Shown here: piece by piece, positions 18,377-26,989 of the stretch
Layout of the letters: each line of letters begins with the position of its first letter
Numbering within the stretch: position 1 is the first letter of the stretch
Assembly: GCA_002255935.1 (NCBI GenBank)
Contig: NKIO01000021.1
Location: 1 to 48,088, forward strand
Direction: 5' to 3'
Source: Comamonadaceae bacterium PBBC2
GTDB taxonomy: Bacteria > Pseudomonadota > Gammaproteobacteria > Burkholderiales > Burkholderiaceae_C
DNA length: 48,088 bases
Notes under the pieces: generated by a model
The model's database searches: none
What the model saw: the letters and a program-made list of their open reading frames with translations, nothing else
Told to the model about the DNA's origin: nothing
Made by a program: the position numbers and the translations under genes

Positions 18377-20752
18377 ATGACCATTGACCTGTTGACCCCC
18401 GAACCCGCAGCCGCCCCTGAAAACCCCAACACGGGCGACCACCTGGGCGCCTATGCCCAGCGGGCGTATCTCGAATACGCGCTGTCCGTCGTCAAAGGCC
18501 GCGCTTTGCCCGATGTGTGCGACGGGCAAAAGCCGGTGCAGCGGCGCATCTTGTACTCGATGGACCGCATGGGCCTGTCCTACAGCGGCCCGAACAACGC
18601 CACAGCGGCCAAGCCCGTCAAAAGCGCCCGTGTGGTGGGCGATGTGCTGGGTCGCTACCACCCGCACGGCGACACGGCCGCTTATGACGCGCTGGTGCGC
18701 ATGGCGCAGGACTTCTCGCAGCGTTACCCGCTGATCGACGGCCAGGGCAACTTTGGCTCACGCGACGGCGACGGCGCCGCCGCCATGCGTTACACCGAAG
18801 CGCGCTTGGCCCGCATCACCAGCTTGTTGCTCGATGAGATCGACATGGGCACGGTGGACTTCATCCCCAACTACGACGGCTCGACCGAAGAGCCCAGCCA
18901 GCTGCCGGCGCGTTTGCCGTTCACGCTGCTCAACGGCGCCAGCGGCATTGCGGTGGGCCTGGCCACCGAGATCCCCAGCCACAACCTGCGCGAAGTGGCC
19001 GATGCCTGCGTGGCGCTGGTGCGCAATGACAAACTGAGCGACGCCGAACTGGTGGCCATCATCCCCGGCCCCGATTACCCCGGGGGCGGCCAGATCATCA
19101 GCCCGGCCAGCGACATTGCCGACGCCTACCGCACCGGTCGCGGCAGCCTCAAGGTGCGCGCCCGCTGGAAGATCGAAGACCTGGCCCGTGGCCAGTGGCA
19201 GCTCGTGGTGAACGAACTGCCGCCCGGTGTGAGCACCCAGCGCGTGCTCGAAGAGATTGAAGAGCTGACCAACCCCAAGGTCAAGGCCGGCAAGAAAACC
19301 CTGAGCCAAGACCAGCAACTGCTCAAGGCCAGCATGTTGGCCGTGCTGGACGTGGTGCGTGACGAATCCAGCAAAGACGCCCCGGTGCGCCTGGTGTTCG
19401 AGCCCAAGACCAGCCGCATTGAACAGCAAGAACTGATCACCGCGCTGCTGGCCCACACCAGCTTGGAGACTTCAGCCCCGATCAACATGACCATGGTCGG
19501 CATCGACGGCAAGCCGATCCAAAAATCGCTGCGCCAGATCCTGACCGAATGGATCAGCTTCCGCCAAACGACCATCACCCGCCGCAGCCAGCACCGCCTG
19601 AACAAAGTGCTGGACCGCATCCACATTCTGGAAGGGCGCCAGCTGGTGTTGCTCAACATCGACGAGGTGATCCGCATCATCCGCCACAGCGACGAGCCCA
19701 AGCCCGCGCTGATCGAGGCCTTCAAGCTCAGCGACCGTCAGGCCGAAGACATCCTGGAAATCCGTCTGCGCCAACTGGCCCGTTTGGAGGCCATCAAGAT
19801 CGAGCAAGAGCTGTCCGAGCTGCGCGGTGAGCAAGGCAAGCTCGAAGAAATTTTGGGCAGCCCCGCCGCGTTGCGCCGCCTGATGATCAAGGAGATCGAA
19901 GCCGACGCCAAGACCTTTGCCGACCCGCGCCGCACGCTGATCCAGGAAGAGAAAAAAGCCGTGGCCGAAGTCAAGGTGGTGGACGAGCCGGTGACGGTGG
20001 TCGTGTCCGAAAAAGGCTGGGTGCGTGCCCGCACCGGCCACGGCCACGACGCCACCAGCTTTGCCTTCAAGGCAGGCGACGGCCTGTATGGCACCTTTGA
20101 ATGTCGCACGGTGGACACGCTGCTGATCTTTGGCAGCAATGGCCGCATCTACAGCGTGCCCGTGGCCACCTTGCCCGGTGCACGCGGCGACGGCCAGCCG
20201 GTGACCACGCTGATCGAGCTGGAACCCACCACACAAATCGCTCATTACTTTGCAGGCCCGGCCAACGCCACGCTGCTGCTCAGCGGCTCGGGCGGCTACG
20301 GCTTCATGGCCTCGGTCGAGAACATGATTTCGCGCAACAAAGCGGGCAAAGCCTTCATCAGCATCGCGGACGGCGAAACCGTCTGCGCCCCTAGCCATGT
20401 GAGCGGCTCCAGCGCCACCGTGCCCGCCGACAAACAGCCCATGTCTGCAGCCACCAGCGTCTGCTGCGCCAGCACCGGCGGCCGTGTGTTGACCTTTGAG
20501 ATCAGTGAACTCAAAACCATGGAAAAAGGCGGCCGGGGCCTGATGCTCATCGACCTCGAAACCAAAGACACCCTGGCGGGTGCTGCGGCCTACACCCGCA
20601 GCGTCAAGATCGAAGGCATCGGCCGAGGCGGCAAAGAGCGCGATGAAACGCTGGAAATCCGCAGCCTGAACAACGCCAAAGCGGCCCGGGCCAAGAAGGG
20701 CCGCGTGGCGGACCTGGGCTTCAAGCCGAACCGGGTGACGCGGGTCGAGTGA
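18377..20752 (+). CDS. parC: DNA topoisomerase IV subunit A
   Basis: The 791-residue product matches ParC, which with ParE decatenates replicated chromosomes. The winged-helix breakage domain shows [31 protein letters not shown] and the catalytic Tyr139 (AAMRYTEAR). A coiled-coil tower and C-terminal beta-pinwheel follow. In the quinolone region, Thr stands where E. coli ParC has Ser80 and Asp where it has Glu84; this may be native. From about 20065 to its end, this gene is duplicated downstream of vapBC. Only 91 bp separate it from parE. Confidence 0.96.
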   Translation: MTIDLLTPEPAAAPENPNTGDHLGAYAQRAYLEYALSVVKGRALPDVCDGQKPVQRRILYSMDRMGLSYSGPNNATAAKPVKSARVVGDVLGRYHPHGDTAAYDALVRMAQDFSQRYPLIDGQGNFGSRDGDGAAAMRYTEARLARITSLLLDEIDMGTVDFIPNYDGSTEEPSQLPARLPFTLLNGASGIAVGLATEIPSHNLREVADACVALVRNDKLSDAELVAIIPGPDYPGGGQIISPASDIADAYRTGRGSLKVRARWKIEDLARGQWQLVVNELPPGVSTQRVLEEIEELTNPKVKAGKKTLSQDQQLLKASMLAVLDVVRDESSKDAPVRLVFEPKTSRIEQQELITALLAHTSLETSAPINMTMVGIDGKPIQKSLRQILTEWISFRQTTITRRSQHRLNKVLDRIHILEGRQLVLLNIDEVIRIIRHSDEPKPALIEAFKLSDRQAEDILEIRLRQLARLEAIKIEQELSELRGEQGKLEEILGSPAALRRLMIKEIEADAKTFADPRRTLIQEEKKAVAEVKVVDEPVTVVVSEKGWVRARTGHGHDATSFAFKAGDGLYGTFECRTVDTLLIFGSNGRIYSVPVATLPGARGDGQPVTTLIELEPTTQIAHYFAGPANATLLLSGSGGYGFMASVENMISRNKAGKAFISIADGETVCAPSHVSGSSATVPADKQPMSAATSVCCASTGGRVLTFEISELKTMEKGGRGLMLIDLETKDTLAGAAAYTRSVKIEGIGRGGKERDETLEIRSLNNAKAARAKKGRVADLGFKPNRVTRVE

Positions 20753-20860
20753 TCCGGGGGGGGCGTGATGCTTTTTTGAGCACGCCCCGCCAGGCCTTGC
20801 AGGACGGTGCTTTGGCAGCTTGTTCCTTCACTTGTCCACAACTTTGGGCACGGGATTTGG
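20065..20860 (+). repeat. Duplicated block, copy 1: parC 3' end plus downstream sequence
   Basis: Homology to copy 2 begins abruptly at the codons for FKAGDGLYG and continues past the stop codon into the intergenic text around CACTTGTCCACAA (about 20830-20845). Within the shared coding part identity is about 96% by eye. The vapBC pair lies between the copies. Confidence 0.85.
20760..20788 (+). terminator. Hairpin after parC
   Basis: GGGGCGTG (20760-20767) pairs with CACGCCCC (20781-20788) around a T-rich 13-nt loop. No T-run follows, so intrinsic termination is uncertain. Confidence 0.4.
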
Positions 20861-20885
20861 GGATTGTTGGATGCCGCCATATACT
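20857..20885 (+). promoter_or_regulatory. Putative vapBC promoter and operator
   Basis: TTGGGG (20857-20862), a 17-bp spacer and TATACT (20880-20885) precede vapB by 27 bp. The -10 is embedded in a short interrupted palindrome (ATAC-TGTTGAT-GTAT), a plausible site for VapB autoregulation. Confidence 0.45.
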
Positions 20886-20912
20886 GTTGATGTATCCCAA
20901 AAGGAGGCCGCC

Positions 20913-21146
20913 ATGACCATCACCACCGTATTCACCAACAACCGTTCGCAAGCCATACGACTGCCTGCGGATTTGCGCTTGCCTGAAGATGTCAAAAAGG
21001 TGGAGGTGCGGGCTCGGGGTGCCGACCGGATCATCTCGCCCGTGGGGCATTCGTGGGACCATTTCTTCTTGAATGGCCCCCAGGTCAGCGAAGACTTTTT
21101 GCCAGAACGCGCCTCGCAAACGCAGCCCGAGCGCGAGGCGCTGTGA
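20913..21146 (+). CDS. vapB: VapB-type antitoxin
   Basis: The 77-residue product has an N-terminal SpoVT/AbrB-like DNA-binding segment (TVFTNNRSQAIRLPADLRLPE) and a disordered acidic C-terminus that would neutralise the toxin. Antitoxins of this type bind their own promoter with the toxin. It has a strong ribosome site (AAGGAGG), and its stop overlaps the vapC start by one base (TGATG). The pair sits between two copies of the parC 3' end, so it was probably acquired. Confidence 0.88.
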   Translation: MTITTVFTNNRSQAIRLPADLRLPEDVKKVEVRARGADRIISPVGHSWDHFFLNGPQVSEDFLPERASQTQPEREAL

Positions 21147-21556
21147 TGCTGAAATACCTGCTGGACACGAACATCGTGATCTACGTGGTCAAGCGCCGTC
21201 CGCTGGAAGTGTTGGCCCGGTTCAACGAAAACGCCGGGCGCATGGCGATTTCGGCCATCACTCTGTCAGAGCTTTACCACGGGGCTGAAAAAAGCGCCAA
21301 AGTATCGCAAAACCTGGAGGTGATCGAAGAGTTCGCCAGCTTGTTGGAAGTGTTGCCCTACACCGCCAAAGCGTCGCAGCACTATGGAGCGATCCGCAGC
21401 GATCTTGAAAAGTTGGGCAAGCCCATTGGCGTGAACGATTTGCACATCGCTGCGCATGCCCGTAGTGAAGGGTTGGTGGTGGTCACCAACAACATGGCAG
21501 AGTTCGCCCGGGTGCCGGGCTTGATGGTGGAGAACTGGGTCGCGTCCATCAATTGA
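21146..21556 (+). CDS. vapC: VapC-type PIN-domain ribonuclease toxin
   Basis: The 136-residue product is a PIN-domain nuclease: first acidic residue Asp7 in LLDTNIVIY, conserved SELYHGAEKS Glu, then GVNDLHIAAHA Asp and VVVTNNMAEFARV. VapC toxins cleave tRNA or rRNA in the cytoplasm and are held inactive by VapB. All active-site acidic positions appear intact, so it is probably functional. It is translationally coupled to vapB by a 1-bp overlap. Confidence 0.92.
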   Translation: MLKYLLDTNIVIYVVKRRPLEVLARFNENAGRMAISAITLSELYHGAEKSAKVSQNLEVIEEFASLLEVLPYTAKASQHYGAIRSDLEKLGKPIGVNDLHIAAHARSEGLVVVTNNMAEFARVPGLMVENWVASIN

Positions 21557-21633
21557 CGCGGGCCTTAACGCATCCGCAAAGCCTCATACAAGCCAGCAGG
21601 CACCAGCAAAATATCTTTCAGCCTCTGGCTCAA

Positions 21634-22213
21634 CTTCAAAGCCGGCGACGGCCTGTATGGCACCTTTGAGTGCCGCACGGTGGACACTTTGCTGATCTTC
21701 GGCAGCAATGGCCGCATCTACAGCGTGCCTGTGGCCACCTTGCCCGGCGCACGCGGCGACGGTCAGCCGGTGACCACGCTGATCGAGCTGGAACCCACCA
21801 CGCAAATCGCTCATTACTTTGCAGGCCCGGCCAACGCCACGCTGCTGCTCAGCGGCTCGGGCGGCTCGGGCGGCTACGGCTTCATGGCGACGGTCGAGAA
21901 CATGATCTCGCGCAACAAAGCGGGCAAAGCCTTCATCAGCATCGCGGACGGCGAAACCGTCTGCGCCCCCAGCCATGTGAGCGGCTCCAGCGCCACCGTG
22001 CCCGCCGACAAACAGCCCATGTCTGCAGCCATCCTGGCGGGTGCTGCGGCCTACACCCGCAGCGTCAAGATCGAAGGCATTGGCCGAGGCGGCAAAGTGC
22101 GCGATGAAACGCTGGAAATCCGCAGCCTGAACAACGCCAAAGCAGCCCGCGCTAAGAAGGGCCGTGTGGCGGACTTGGGCTTCAAGCCGAACCGGGTGAC
22201 GCGGGTGGAGTGA
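21634..22213 (+). pseudogene. Truncated second copy of the parC 3' end
   Basis: This block encodes the last fifth of ParC in frame, but it has no start, no breakage domain and no promoter. Compared with copy 1 it carries a 9-bp in-frame insertion (an extra SGG next to GSGGYGF) and a 117-bp in-frame deletion (39 residues net, between MSAA and LAGAAAY). Substitutions are about 4% and nearly all synonymous; I found two missense changes (Ser to Thr, Glu to Val). So this tail was recently under protein-level selection, probably as the end of a working parC. Copy 2 homology extends past the stop to about 22330. Confidence 0.88.
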
Positions 22214-22330
22214 GGACGCAGCCTGGCCACCGTGGCGCTGACTGTTTTTTGAGCACCCCCCGCCAGACCAAGCGGGGCGTGGCATCGGGGACTTATCCCT
22301 GCACTTGTCCACAAACTTGGGCACGGCCGA
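21634..22330 (+). repeat. Duplicated block, copy 2: parC tail remnant plus downstream sequence
   Basis: Matches 20065-20860 with one internal deletion and one short insertion. It includes a diverged version of the post-parC region (TTTTTTGAGCAC, then CACTTGTCCACAAACTT). It ends about 30 bp before the Fur box of feoAB, which suggests the ancestral order was parC directly followed by feoAB. Confidence 0.8.
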
Positions 22331-22358
22331 TGGGGATACTTTGCCTTGGATCAATCGA

Positions 22359-22377
22359 AATGAGAATGGTTCTCGAT
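22359..22377. promoter_or_regulatory. Fur box upstream of feoAB
   Basis: The 19-bp sequence AATGAGAATGGTTCTCGAT is strongly palindromic (TGAGAA-TGG-TTCTCG core) and close to the classical Fur operator. It lies 31 bp before the feoA ATG. It predicts iron-repressed expression of the ferrous iron transporter. Confidence 0.75.
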
Positions 22378-22408
22378 AGAATCGATCTGCTCTTTGAATT
22401 TGCCCCCG

Positions 22409-22651
22409 ATGACCCTCGACCAAGCCCCTCTGTCTGCCGTGCTCCGCGTGGCGCGGGTGCGTGTGCTTGCGGGACAGGAGGCCCAAGCCCGGCAACTGGA
22501 AGAGATTGGTTTTTTGCCCGGCGAGCCGGTGTGCGTGATGTCGCGCGGCTTGTGGGGCGGCGAGCCCTTGGCGGTGCGGGTGGGTTTGTCCACCTTTGCT
22601 TTGCGCCGAGAAGAGGCCGCTTGCATCGAGCTGGAAGCGCCCGATGCGTGA
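22409..22651 (+). CDS. feoA: Ferrous iron transport protein A
   Basis: The 80-residue product is a small SH3-like FeoA protein: start LSAVLRVARVRVLAG, the typical ARQLEEIGFLPGEPVCVM, and VRVGLSTFALRREEAACIEL. FeoA is cytoplasmic and supports FeoB. The ATG at 22409 was chosen; a TTG five codons upstream is also in frame, and no clear ribosome site is visible for either. It overlaps feoB by 8 bp and follows a Fur box. Confidence 0.9.
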   Translation: MTLDQAPLSAVLRVARVRVLAGQEAQARQLEEIGFLPGEPVCVMSRGLWGGEPLAVRVGLSTFALRREEAACIELEAPDA

Positions 22652-24539
22652 GCAGCGCCTGCACCTGACGCCTCGCGGCACCTTGGTCGCGCTGGTGGGC
22701 AACCCCAATTGCGGCAAGACGGCGCTGTTCAACCGCCTGACCGGCAGCAGCCAGAAGGTGGCCAATTACGCGGGCGCCACGGTCGAAAAGAAAGAGGGCA
22801 GCTTGCCCATGCCCGAAGGCGCCGCGCTGCGGGTGCTCGATTTGCCGGGCGTTTACAGCCTTTACCCCCGATCGGACGACGAGCGCGTGGCCTGCGATGT
22901 GCTGTTGGGGCGCTTGCCCGGAGAAAAACGCCCCGATGCGCTGGTCTGTGTGGTGGACGCCACCAATTTGCGACGGGGTTTGCGTCTGGTCTTGGCCGTC
23001 AAGCGCTTGGGCCTGCCTTGTTTGGTGGTGCTCAACATGGCCGATTTGGCGGCGGGGCGTGGCCTGAAGATCGACCTTGAGGCGCTGTCGCAGGACTTGG
23101 GCTTGCCGGTGGTCACCAGCGTGGCTGTTCACGCGGGGGGCGACGCGGCCATTCGCCAATGGTTGTATGCCAGGCCTTGGACGTCGTGGTCGCCTGTACC
23201 TCAGGCGGCCGATGGCCCGCAGTTCAGCCAGGAGCACGATCGCATCGAGGCCGACCATGAGGTGGTGCAGGGCATCTTGCGCCAATTGGGCCTGGACTCG
23301 TTGGTGCCCGATGTGCTGAGCGACCGCATCGACCGTGTGGTGCTGCACCCATGGGCTGGGCCCGTGATTTTGCTGGCCGTGCTCTTCTTGGTGTTTCAAG
23401 CGGTGTTTGCCTGGGCGGTGGTGCCCATGGATTTCATCAAGTGGTGCACCGATGCCTTGGCCAACGCCGCTGTGCAGGCCTTGCCCGCTGGCTGGTGGCG
23501 TGATTTGCTGGTGCAGGGCCTCTTGGCCGGCATGGGCGGTGTGCTGGTCTTCTTGCCGCAGATCCTGATTTTGTTTTTCTTTATCTTGTTGCTCGAAGAG
23601 TCGGGCTACCTGCCACGCGCGGCGTTTTTGCTCGACCGCATCATGGGCGGGGTGGGGCTGTCGGGGCGCTCGTTCATCCCCTTGTTGTCGAGCTTTGCTT
23701 GTGCGGTGCCCGGCATCATGGCCACGCGCAGCATTGCCAACCGGCGCGACCGCTTTGTCACGATTTTGATTGCGCCCTTGATGACCTGCTCGGCCCGTTT
23801 GCCGATCTACACCTTGCTGATCTCGGCCTTCATTCCGGCAGGCTCTTCGCACGGCATGCACCTGCAGGGCTTGGTCTTGCTGGGCCTGTACCTCACGGGC
23901 ATTGCGGGCGGCATGGCGGTCGCCTGGGTGCTCCAGTGGCTCACCCGATCGGGGCGTCAGTCACGGCCTTTGATGATGGAGTTGCCGTCCTACCATTGGC
24001 CCACTTGGCGCAATCTGTCCATGGGTTTGTGGCAGCGGGCTTGGATCTTCTTGCGCCGCGTGGGCACGGTGATTTTGTTGCTGTCGGTGGCCCTGTGGTG
24101 GCTGGCCAGCTACCCTGCTGCGCCAGCGGGCGCCTTGGGTCCGGCCATCGAACACAGCTATGCCGGCCAAATCGGTCACGCCCTGCAAGGGGTGTTTGCG
24201 CCCCTGGGTTTTAACTGGCAGATCAGCGTGGCGCTGCTGACGGGCATGGCCGCACGCGAAGTGGCCATTGGTGCGCTGGCCACGGTCTACGCCGTGGTGG
24301 CCGGTGACGGCGGCGCGGCCACTGCGCTGGCCCCGGTGTTGGCGGGGCAATGGAGCCTGGCCACGGGCATGGCGCTGTTGGCTTGGTACATCTTTGCGCC
24401 GCAGTGCCTGTCCACGCTGGTGGCCATCCACCGCGAGAGCGGCAGCTGGAAGTTGCCCGCCATCACCTTGCTGTACCAGTTGGCCTTGGCTTATGGCGCG
24501 GCTTTCGTCACCTTTCGGGTGGTGTCGCTCTGGGCTTGA
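22644..24539 (+). CDS. feoB: Ferrous iron transport GTPase B
   Basis: The 631-residue product has an N-terminal G domain with GNPNCGKT (G1), NYAGATVEKKEG (G2), DLPGVYSLYP (G3) and NMAD (G4), then a helical GDI-like region and two membrane halves with Gate motifs. Examples are LPRAAFLLDRIMGGVGLSGRSFIPLLSSFACAVP, cut here into its conserved parts, and TCSARLPIYTLLI. It is shorter than the 773-residue E. coli FeoB but within the range for compact proteobacterial forms. It transports Fe(II) across the inner membrane. It overlaps feoA by 8 bp. No feoC is present. Confidence 0.95.
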   Translation: MREQRLHLTPRGTLVALVGNPNCGKTALFNRLTGSSQKVANYAGATVEKKEGSLPMPEGAALRVLDLPGVYSLYPRSDDERVACDVLLGRLPGEKRPDALVCVVDATNLRRGLRLVLAVKRLGLPCLVVLNMADLAAGRGLKIDLEALSQDLGLPVVTSVAVHAGGDAAIRQWLYARPWTSWSPVPQAADGPQFSQEHDRIEADHEVVQGILRQLGLDSLVPDVLSDRIDRVVLHPWAGPVILLAVLFLVFQAVFAWAVVPMDFIKWCTDALANAAVQALPAGWWRDLLVQGLLAGMGGVLVFLPQILILFFFILLLEESGYLPRAAFLLDRIMGGVGLSGRSFIPLLSSFACAVPGIMATRSIANRRDRFVTILIAPLMTCSARLPIYTLLISAFIPAGSSHGMHLQGLVLLGLYLTGIAGGMAVAWVLQWLTRSGRQSRPLMMELPSYHWPTWRNLSMGLWQRAWIFLRRVGTVILLLSVALWWLASYPAAPAGALGPAIEHSYAGQIGHALQGVFAPLGFNWQISVALLTGMAAREVAIGALATVYAVVAGDGGAATALAPVLAGQWSLATGMALLAWYIFAPQCLSTLVAIHRESGSWKLPAITLLYQLALAYGAAFVTFRVVSLWA

Positions 24540-24561
24540 GGCCTTGAACCTTTGACCAGCA

Positions 24562-25329
24562 TCAACCGGCCAACAAGGCAAACAACTCGCTTTTGAAGTG
24601 GATGCCCAGCCGGGCGAAGGCGCGGTTGCGGTAGGTCTTGACCGTGGGCAGGCTGACGCCCAAATCACGCGCGATGCCTTCTTGCGTCATGCCCGACAAA
24701 AGGCGTGCGCAGACGTTCAGCTCGCGTTCGGTCAATTTGGGCGCCAGGCTTTGCAAGGGCTGCACCCAGTCGTTGGGGCTGCGCTTGCCCAGCCGTGGGC
24801 GCGTCAGCTCGATTTGCTTTTGCGCCAAGCTCAGCAAAGCCGGGGCCAGCGCCTCGAAGTCGGACAGTTGCCCATCGCTGAAAGGGCGCTGGTGGTCGTG
24901 CCGGTAAAAGTTGATCGCGAAAATCGCCGCGTTTTGCCGCTGAACGATCGACACCCGCTCGGCCATGCCGTGCGCTTCATAGACGCGGGTGCGGTGCGGC
25001 GCGGGCACTTCGGGGGCCGTGATGTGGCACAGCACCATGCCATCGGGTGCTGTTTCTTGCACGGCCAAGGTGCGGTCACTGCGGTAGGGGCCCGACAGGT
25101 AGGCGTTCCAGCATTCACGGGTGGTGTCGGGAATGCCCAGGCTGGACGACATGAAGCGGGTGGGGTCACAGCCGCTGCCGGTTTGGTAAATCGAATAAGA
25201 CGCCGCCGGCACCAGGGGTTGGACATGGCCCAGCAGCGAGGTTTCAAACTCGCGCTGCCCCATCAGGCCGATGAGGCCTTGCAGCACCTGAACGGGGCTG
25301 CTGGTACACGAGGGGGTCCATTGGCGCAT
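24562..25329 (-). CDS. LuxR-family transcriptional regulator
   Basis: The 255-residue product has a C-terminal LuxR-type HTH (about 197-253): LTERELNVCARLLSGMTQEGIARDLGVSLPTVKTYRNRAFARLGI. The N-terminal part is not a response-regulator receiver (no phosphorylatable Asp pattern) and resembles a small-molecule sensor domain of solo regulators. It is divergent from the DUF3237-Bug-tannase operon and probably controls it. The ligand may be an aromatic compound, but this is inference from context. Confidence 0.87.
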   Translation of the reverse strand: MRQWTPSCTSSPVQVLQGLIGLMGQREFETSLLGHVQPLVPAASYSIYQTGSGCDPTRFMSSSLGIPDTTRECWNAYLSGPYRSDRTLAVQETAPDGMVLCHITAPEVPAPHRTRVYEAHGMAERVSIVQRQNAAIFAINFYRHDHQRPFSDGQLSDFEALAPALLSLAQKQIELTRPRLGKRSPNDWVQPLQSLAPKLTERELNVCARLLSGMTQEGIARDLGVSLPTVKTYRNRAFARLGIHFKSELFALLAG

Positions 25330-25360
25330 GACTGAAAAAAGGCGAGGGTTTTCCCGTCAT

Positions 25361-25405
25361 CTTAAGGGAGGACAGACAGGCCAAGCCCTTAGGAATACCC
25401 TAGGG
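25361..25405. promoter_or_regulatory. Candidate operator region between the LuxR gene and the esterase operon
   Basis: The short divergent gap holds an inverted repeat CTTAAGGG (25361-25368) / CCCTTAGG (25386-25393) and a perfect palindrome CCCTAGGG (25398-25405) just before the DUF3237 ATG. These are plausible sites for the divergent LuxR-type regulator. The last palindrome would overlap the translation start region, consistent with repression or with an alternative downstream start. Confidence 0.45.
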
Positions 25406-25408
25406 CCC

Positions 25409-25876
25409 ATGCTGAATTTGCCGACGCCCCCTTTGAATTTTTTTGCTGATTTTTCCGTGCAGGTCGACAAGCCTCAGGAGGTTGGCCAGACCCACCACGG
25501 CGTGCGCCGCTTGATCCCGATCTTGGGCGGTCAAGTGCAGGGCCAAGACTGGACGGCGCGTGTCTTGCCCGGTGGCGCTGATTTTCAGCTCATCGTCAAC
25601 GAGCGCATGGCCGAGCTGGACGCGCGCTACACGATCGAGACCGATGGCGGTGATTTGATCTATGTGCAAAACCGCGCGGTGCGCACGGCCGCGCCCGAGG
25701 TCATGGCCCGATTGGTGCGCGGCGAAGCGGTGCCACCCGAGTTGGTTTACTTTCGCTGCAGCCCCAGTTTTGAGACGGCTTCGGCTTCTTTGGGCTGGAT
25801 CACCGAGCGTTTGTTTGTGGGCACGGGCGCCCGCCATCCGGACCGCGTGGTCATGCGTTTGTTTGAAGTGGCTTGA
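25409..25876 (+). CDS. DUF3237 domain protein
   Basis: The 155-residue product matches DUF3237 over its length: QVDKPQEVGQTHHGVRRLIPILGGQVQG, LPGGADFQLI, AELDARYTIETDGGDLIYVQNRAVR, and ERLFVGTGARHPDRVVMRLFEV. The family is a small beta-barrel of unknown activity, often next to aromatic or ester catabolism genes. The ATG at 25409 was chosen by family alignment. It leads the operon that continues with the Bug protein and esterase, 72 bp downstream. Confidence 0.85.
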   Translation: MLNLPTPPLNFFADFSVQVDKPQEVGQTHHGVRRLIPILGGQVQGQDWTARVLPGGADFQLIVNERMAELDARYTIETDGGDLIYVQNRAVRTAAPEVMARLVRGEAVPPELVYFRCSPSFETASASLGWITERLFVGTGARHPDRVVMRLFEVA

Positions 25877-25948
25877 TCAACTCTGAAGCGGTCTCAAGCA
25901 CCCATTCTTTTTTTGATTTTTGACATCTTTTATTTGGAGACATTCACC

Positions 25949-26956
25949 ATGAAAACCGTTTTGAACCCTTTGACTTCTTGGAACCGCCGCCATGCCTTGT
26001 TGGCTGTGGGTATGGCCGCCAGCGCCGTGAGCCTGGGCGTGCAAGCGCAAACGCAGTACCCCTCTCGTCCAGTGCGCATGATCGTGGGCTTCCCGGCGGG
26101 CACGGGCCCAGACATCGTGGCGCGTTTGCTGGCGCAAAAGCTGTCCGAGGGCTGGGGCAATATGGGCGTGATCGTGGACAACAAGCCCGGTGCCGGTGGC
26201 CTGATCGCCGCCAGCGAAGCGGCCCGTGCCACCCCTGACGGCTACACGATCATGCTGGGCGAAACCGGCCAGCTGAGCATCGCTCCCAGCAGCTACAACA
26301 AACTGCCTTACGACCCGGTCAAAGACTTCGCCCCCGTGAGCCAAGTGGTCAGCGCCGACTTTGTGCTCTTGGTCAACCCGCAAAAAGTGCCGGCCAAAAA
26401 CGTCAAGGAATTTGTGACCTGGACGCAGCAGCAAAAGGGCTTGTTCATGGCCACCTTTGGCGCGGGCACGCCCGGCCACTTTGGGGCGTTCATGTTCGGG
26501 GACGCGGTCAAGCTCAAGCCCGAAGCGGTGCACTACAAGAGCACGGGTGATGCGCTGGGCGGCCTGTTCAGCGGCGATGTGCAAGGCGTGTTTGCCAGCG
26601 TGGGATTGGCAGCGCCCAACGTGAAGGCGGGCAAGCTGGTGGCCTTGGGCAGCACCGGTGCCACGCGCACCGGCGCTTTGCCCGACGTGCCCACCATCAA
26701 GGAGCAGGGCTTCAACAACCTGGAGTTTTCATCCTGGTTTGGCATCGTGGCGCCGTCCAAAGTGCCTGCCGACATCCTGGCCAAGCTGAGCGCCGACATC
26801 CAAAAAGCCGTCAAGTCGCCTGAGACCAAAGCCAAGCTCGAGGAGTCGGGCTTTCGCGTGACCGGCACGAGCCGCGAAGAGTTCACGCGCATCATCGCGG
26901 CCGACACCGTGACCTGGGGCAAGGCCGTGGCGGCCACCGGTTTCAAGGCCGATTGA
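25949..26956 (+). CDS. Bug-family tripartite tricarboxylate transporter substrate-binding protein
   Basis: The 335-residue product has a twin-arginine-like or Sec signal (NRRHALLAVGMAASAVSLGVQA, cleavage near AQA) and the TctC/Bug fold: YPSRPVRMIVGFPAGTGPDIVAR, VVDNKPGAGG-type loop (here IVDNKPGAGGLIAASEAA) and YKSTGDALGGLFSGDV. Bug proteins are periplasmic receptors for carboxylates and aromatic acids; many lack a cognate TctAB nearby, as here. The context suggests that it binds the acid released by, or the ester used by, the following esterase. A GGAGA ribosome site precedes the ATG. Confidence 0.93.
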   Translation: MKTVLNPLTSWNRRHALLAVGMAASAVSLGVQAQTQYPSRPVRMIVGFPAGTGPDIVARLLAQKLSEGWGNMGVIVDNKPGAGGLIAASEAARATPDGYTIMLGETGQLSIAPSSYNKLPYDPVKDFAPVSQVVSADFVLLVNPQKVPAKNVKEFVTWTQQQKGLFMATFGAGTPGHFGAFMFGDAVKLKPEAVHYKSTGDALGGLFSGDVQGVFASVGLAAPNVKAGKLVALGSTGATRTGALPDVPTIKEQGFNNLEFSSWFGIVAPSKVPADILAKLSADIQKAVKSPETKAKLEESGFRVTGTSREEFTRIIAADTVTWGKAVAATGFKAD

Positions 26957-26989
26957 GACAGATTGAAATAGATTGAAAAGGAGACCCGT

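Noticed and set aside
18665..18690. Quinolone-resistance mutation in parC (Thr at the E. coli Ser80 position)
   Set aside because: Thr/Asp at these positions may be the native state in this group; resistance cannot be inferred without relatives or phenotype.
21634..22213. A functional second parC or a separate C-terminal-domain protein
   Set aside because: No plausible promoter or ribosome site precedes it, and the piece has lost 39 internal residues of the pinwheel. It is better described as a remnant.
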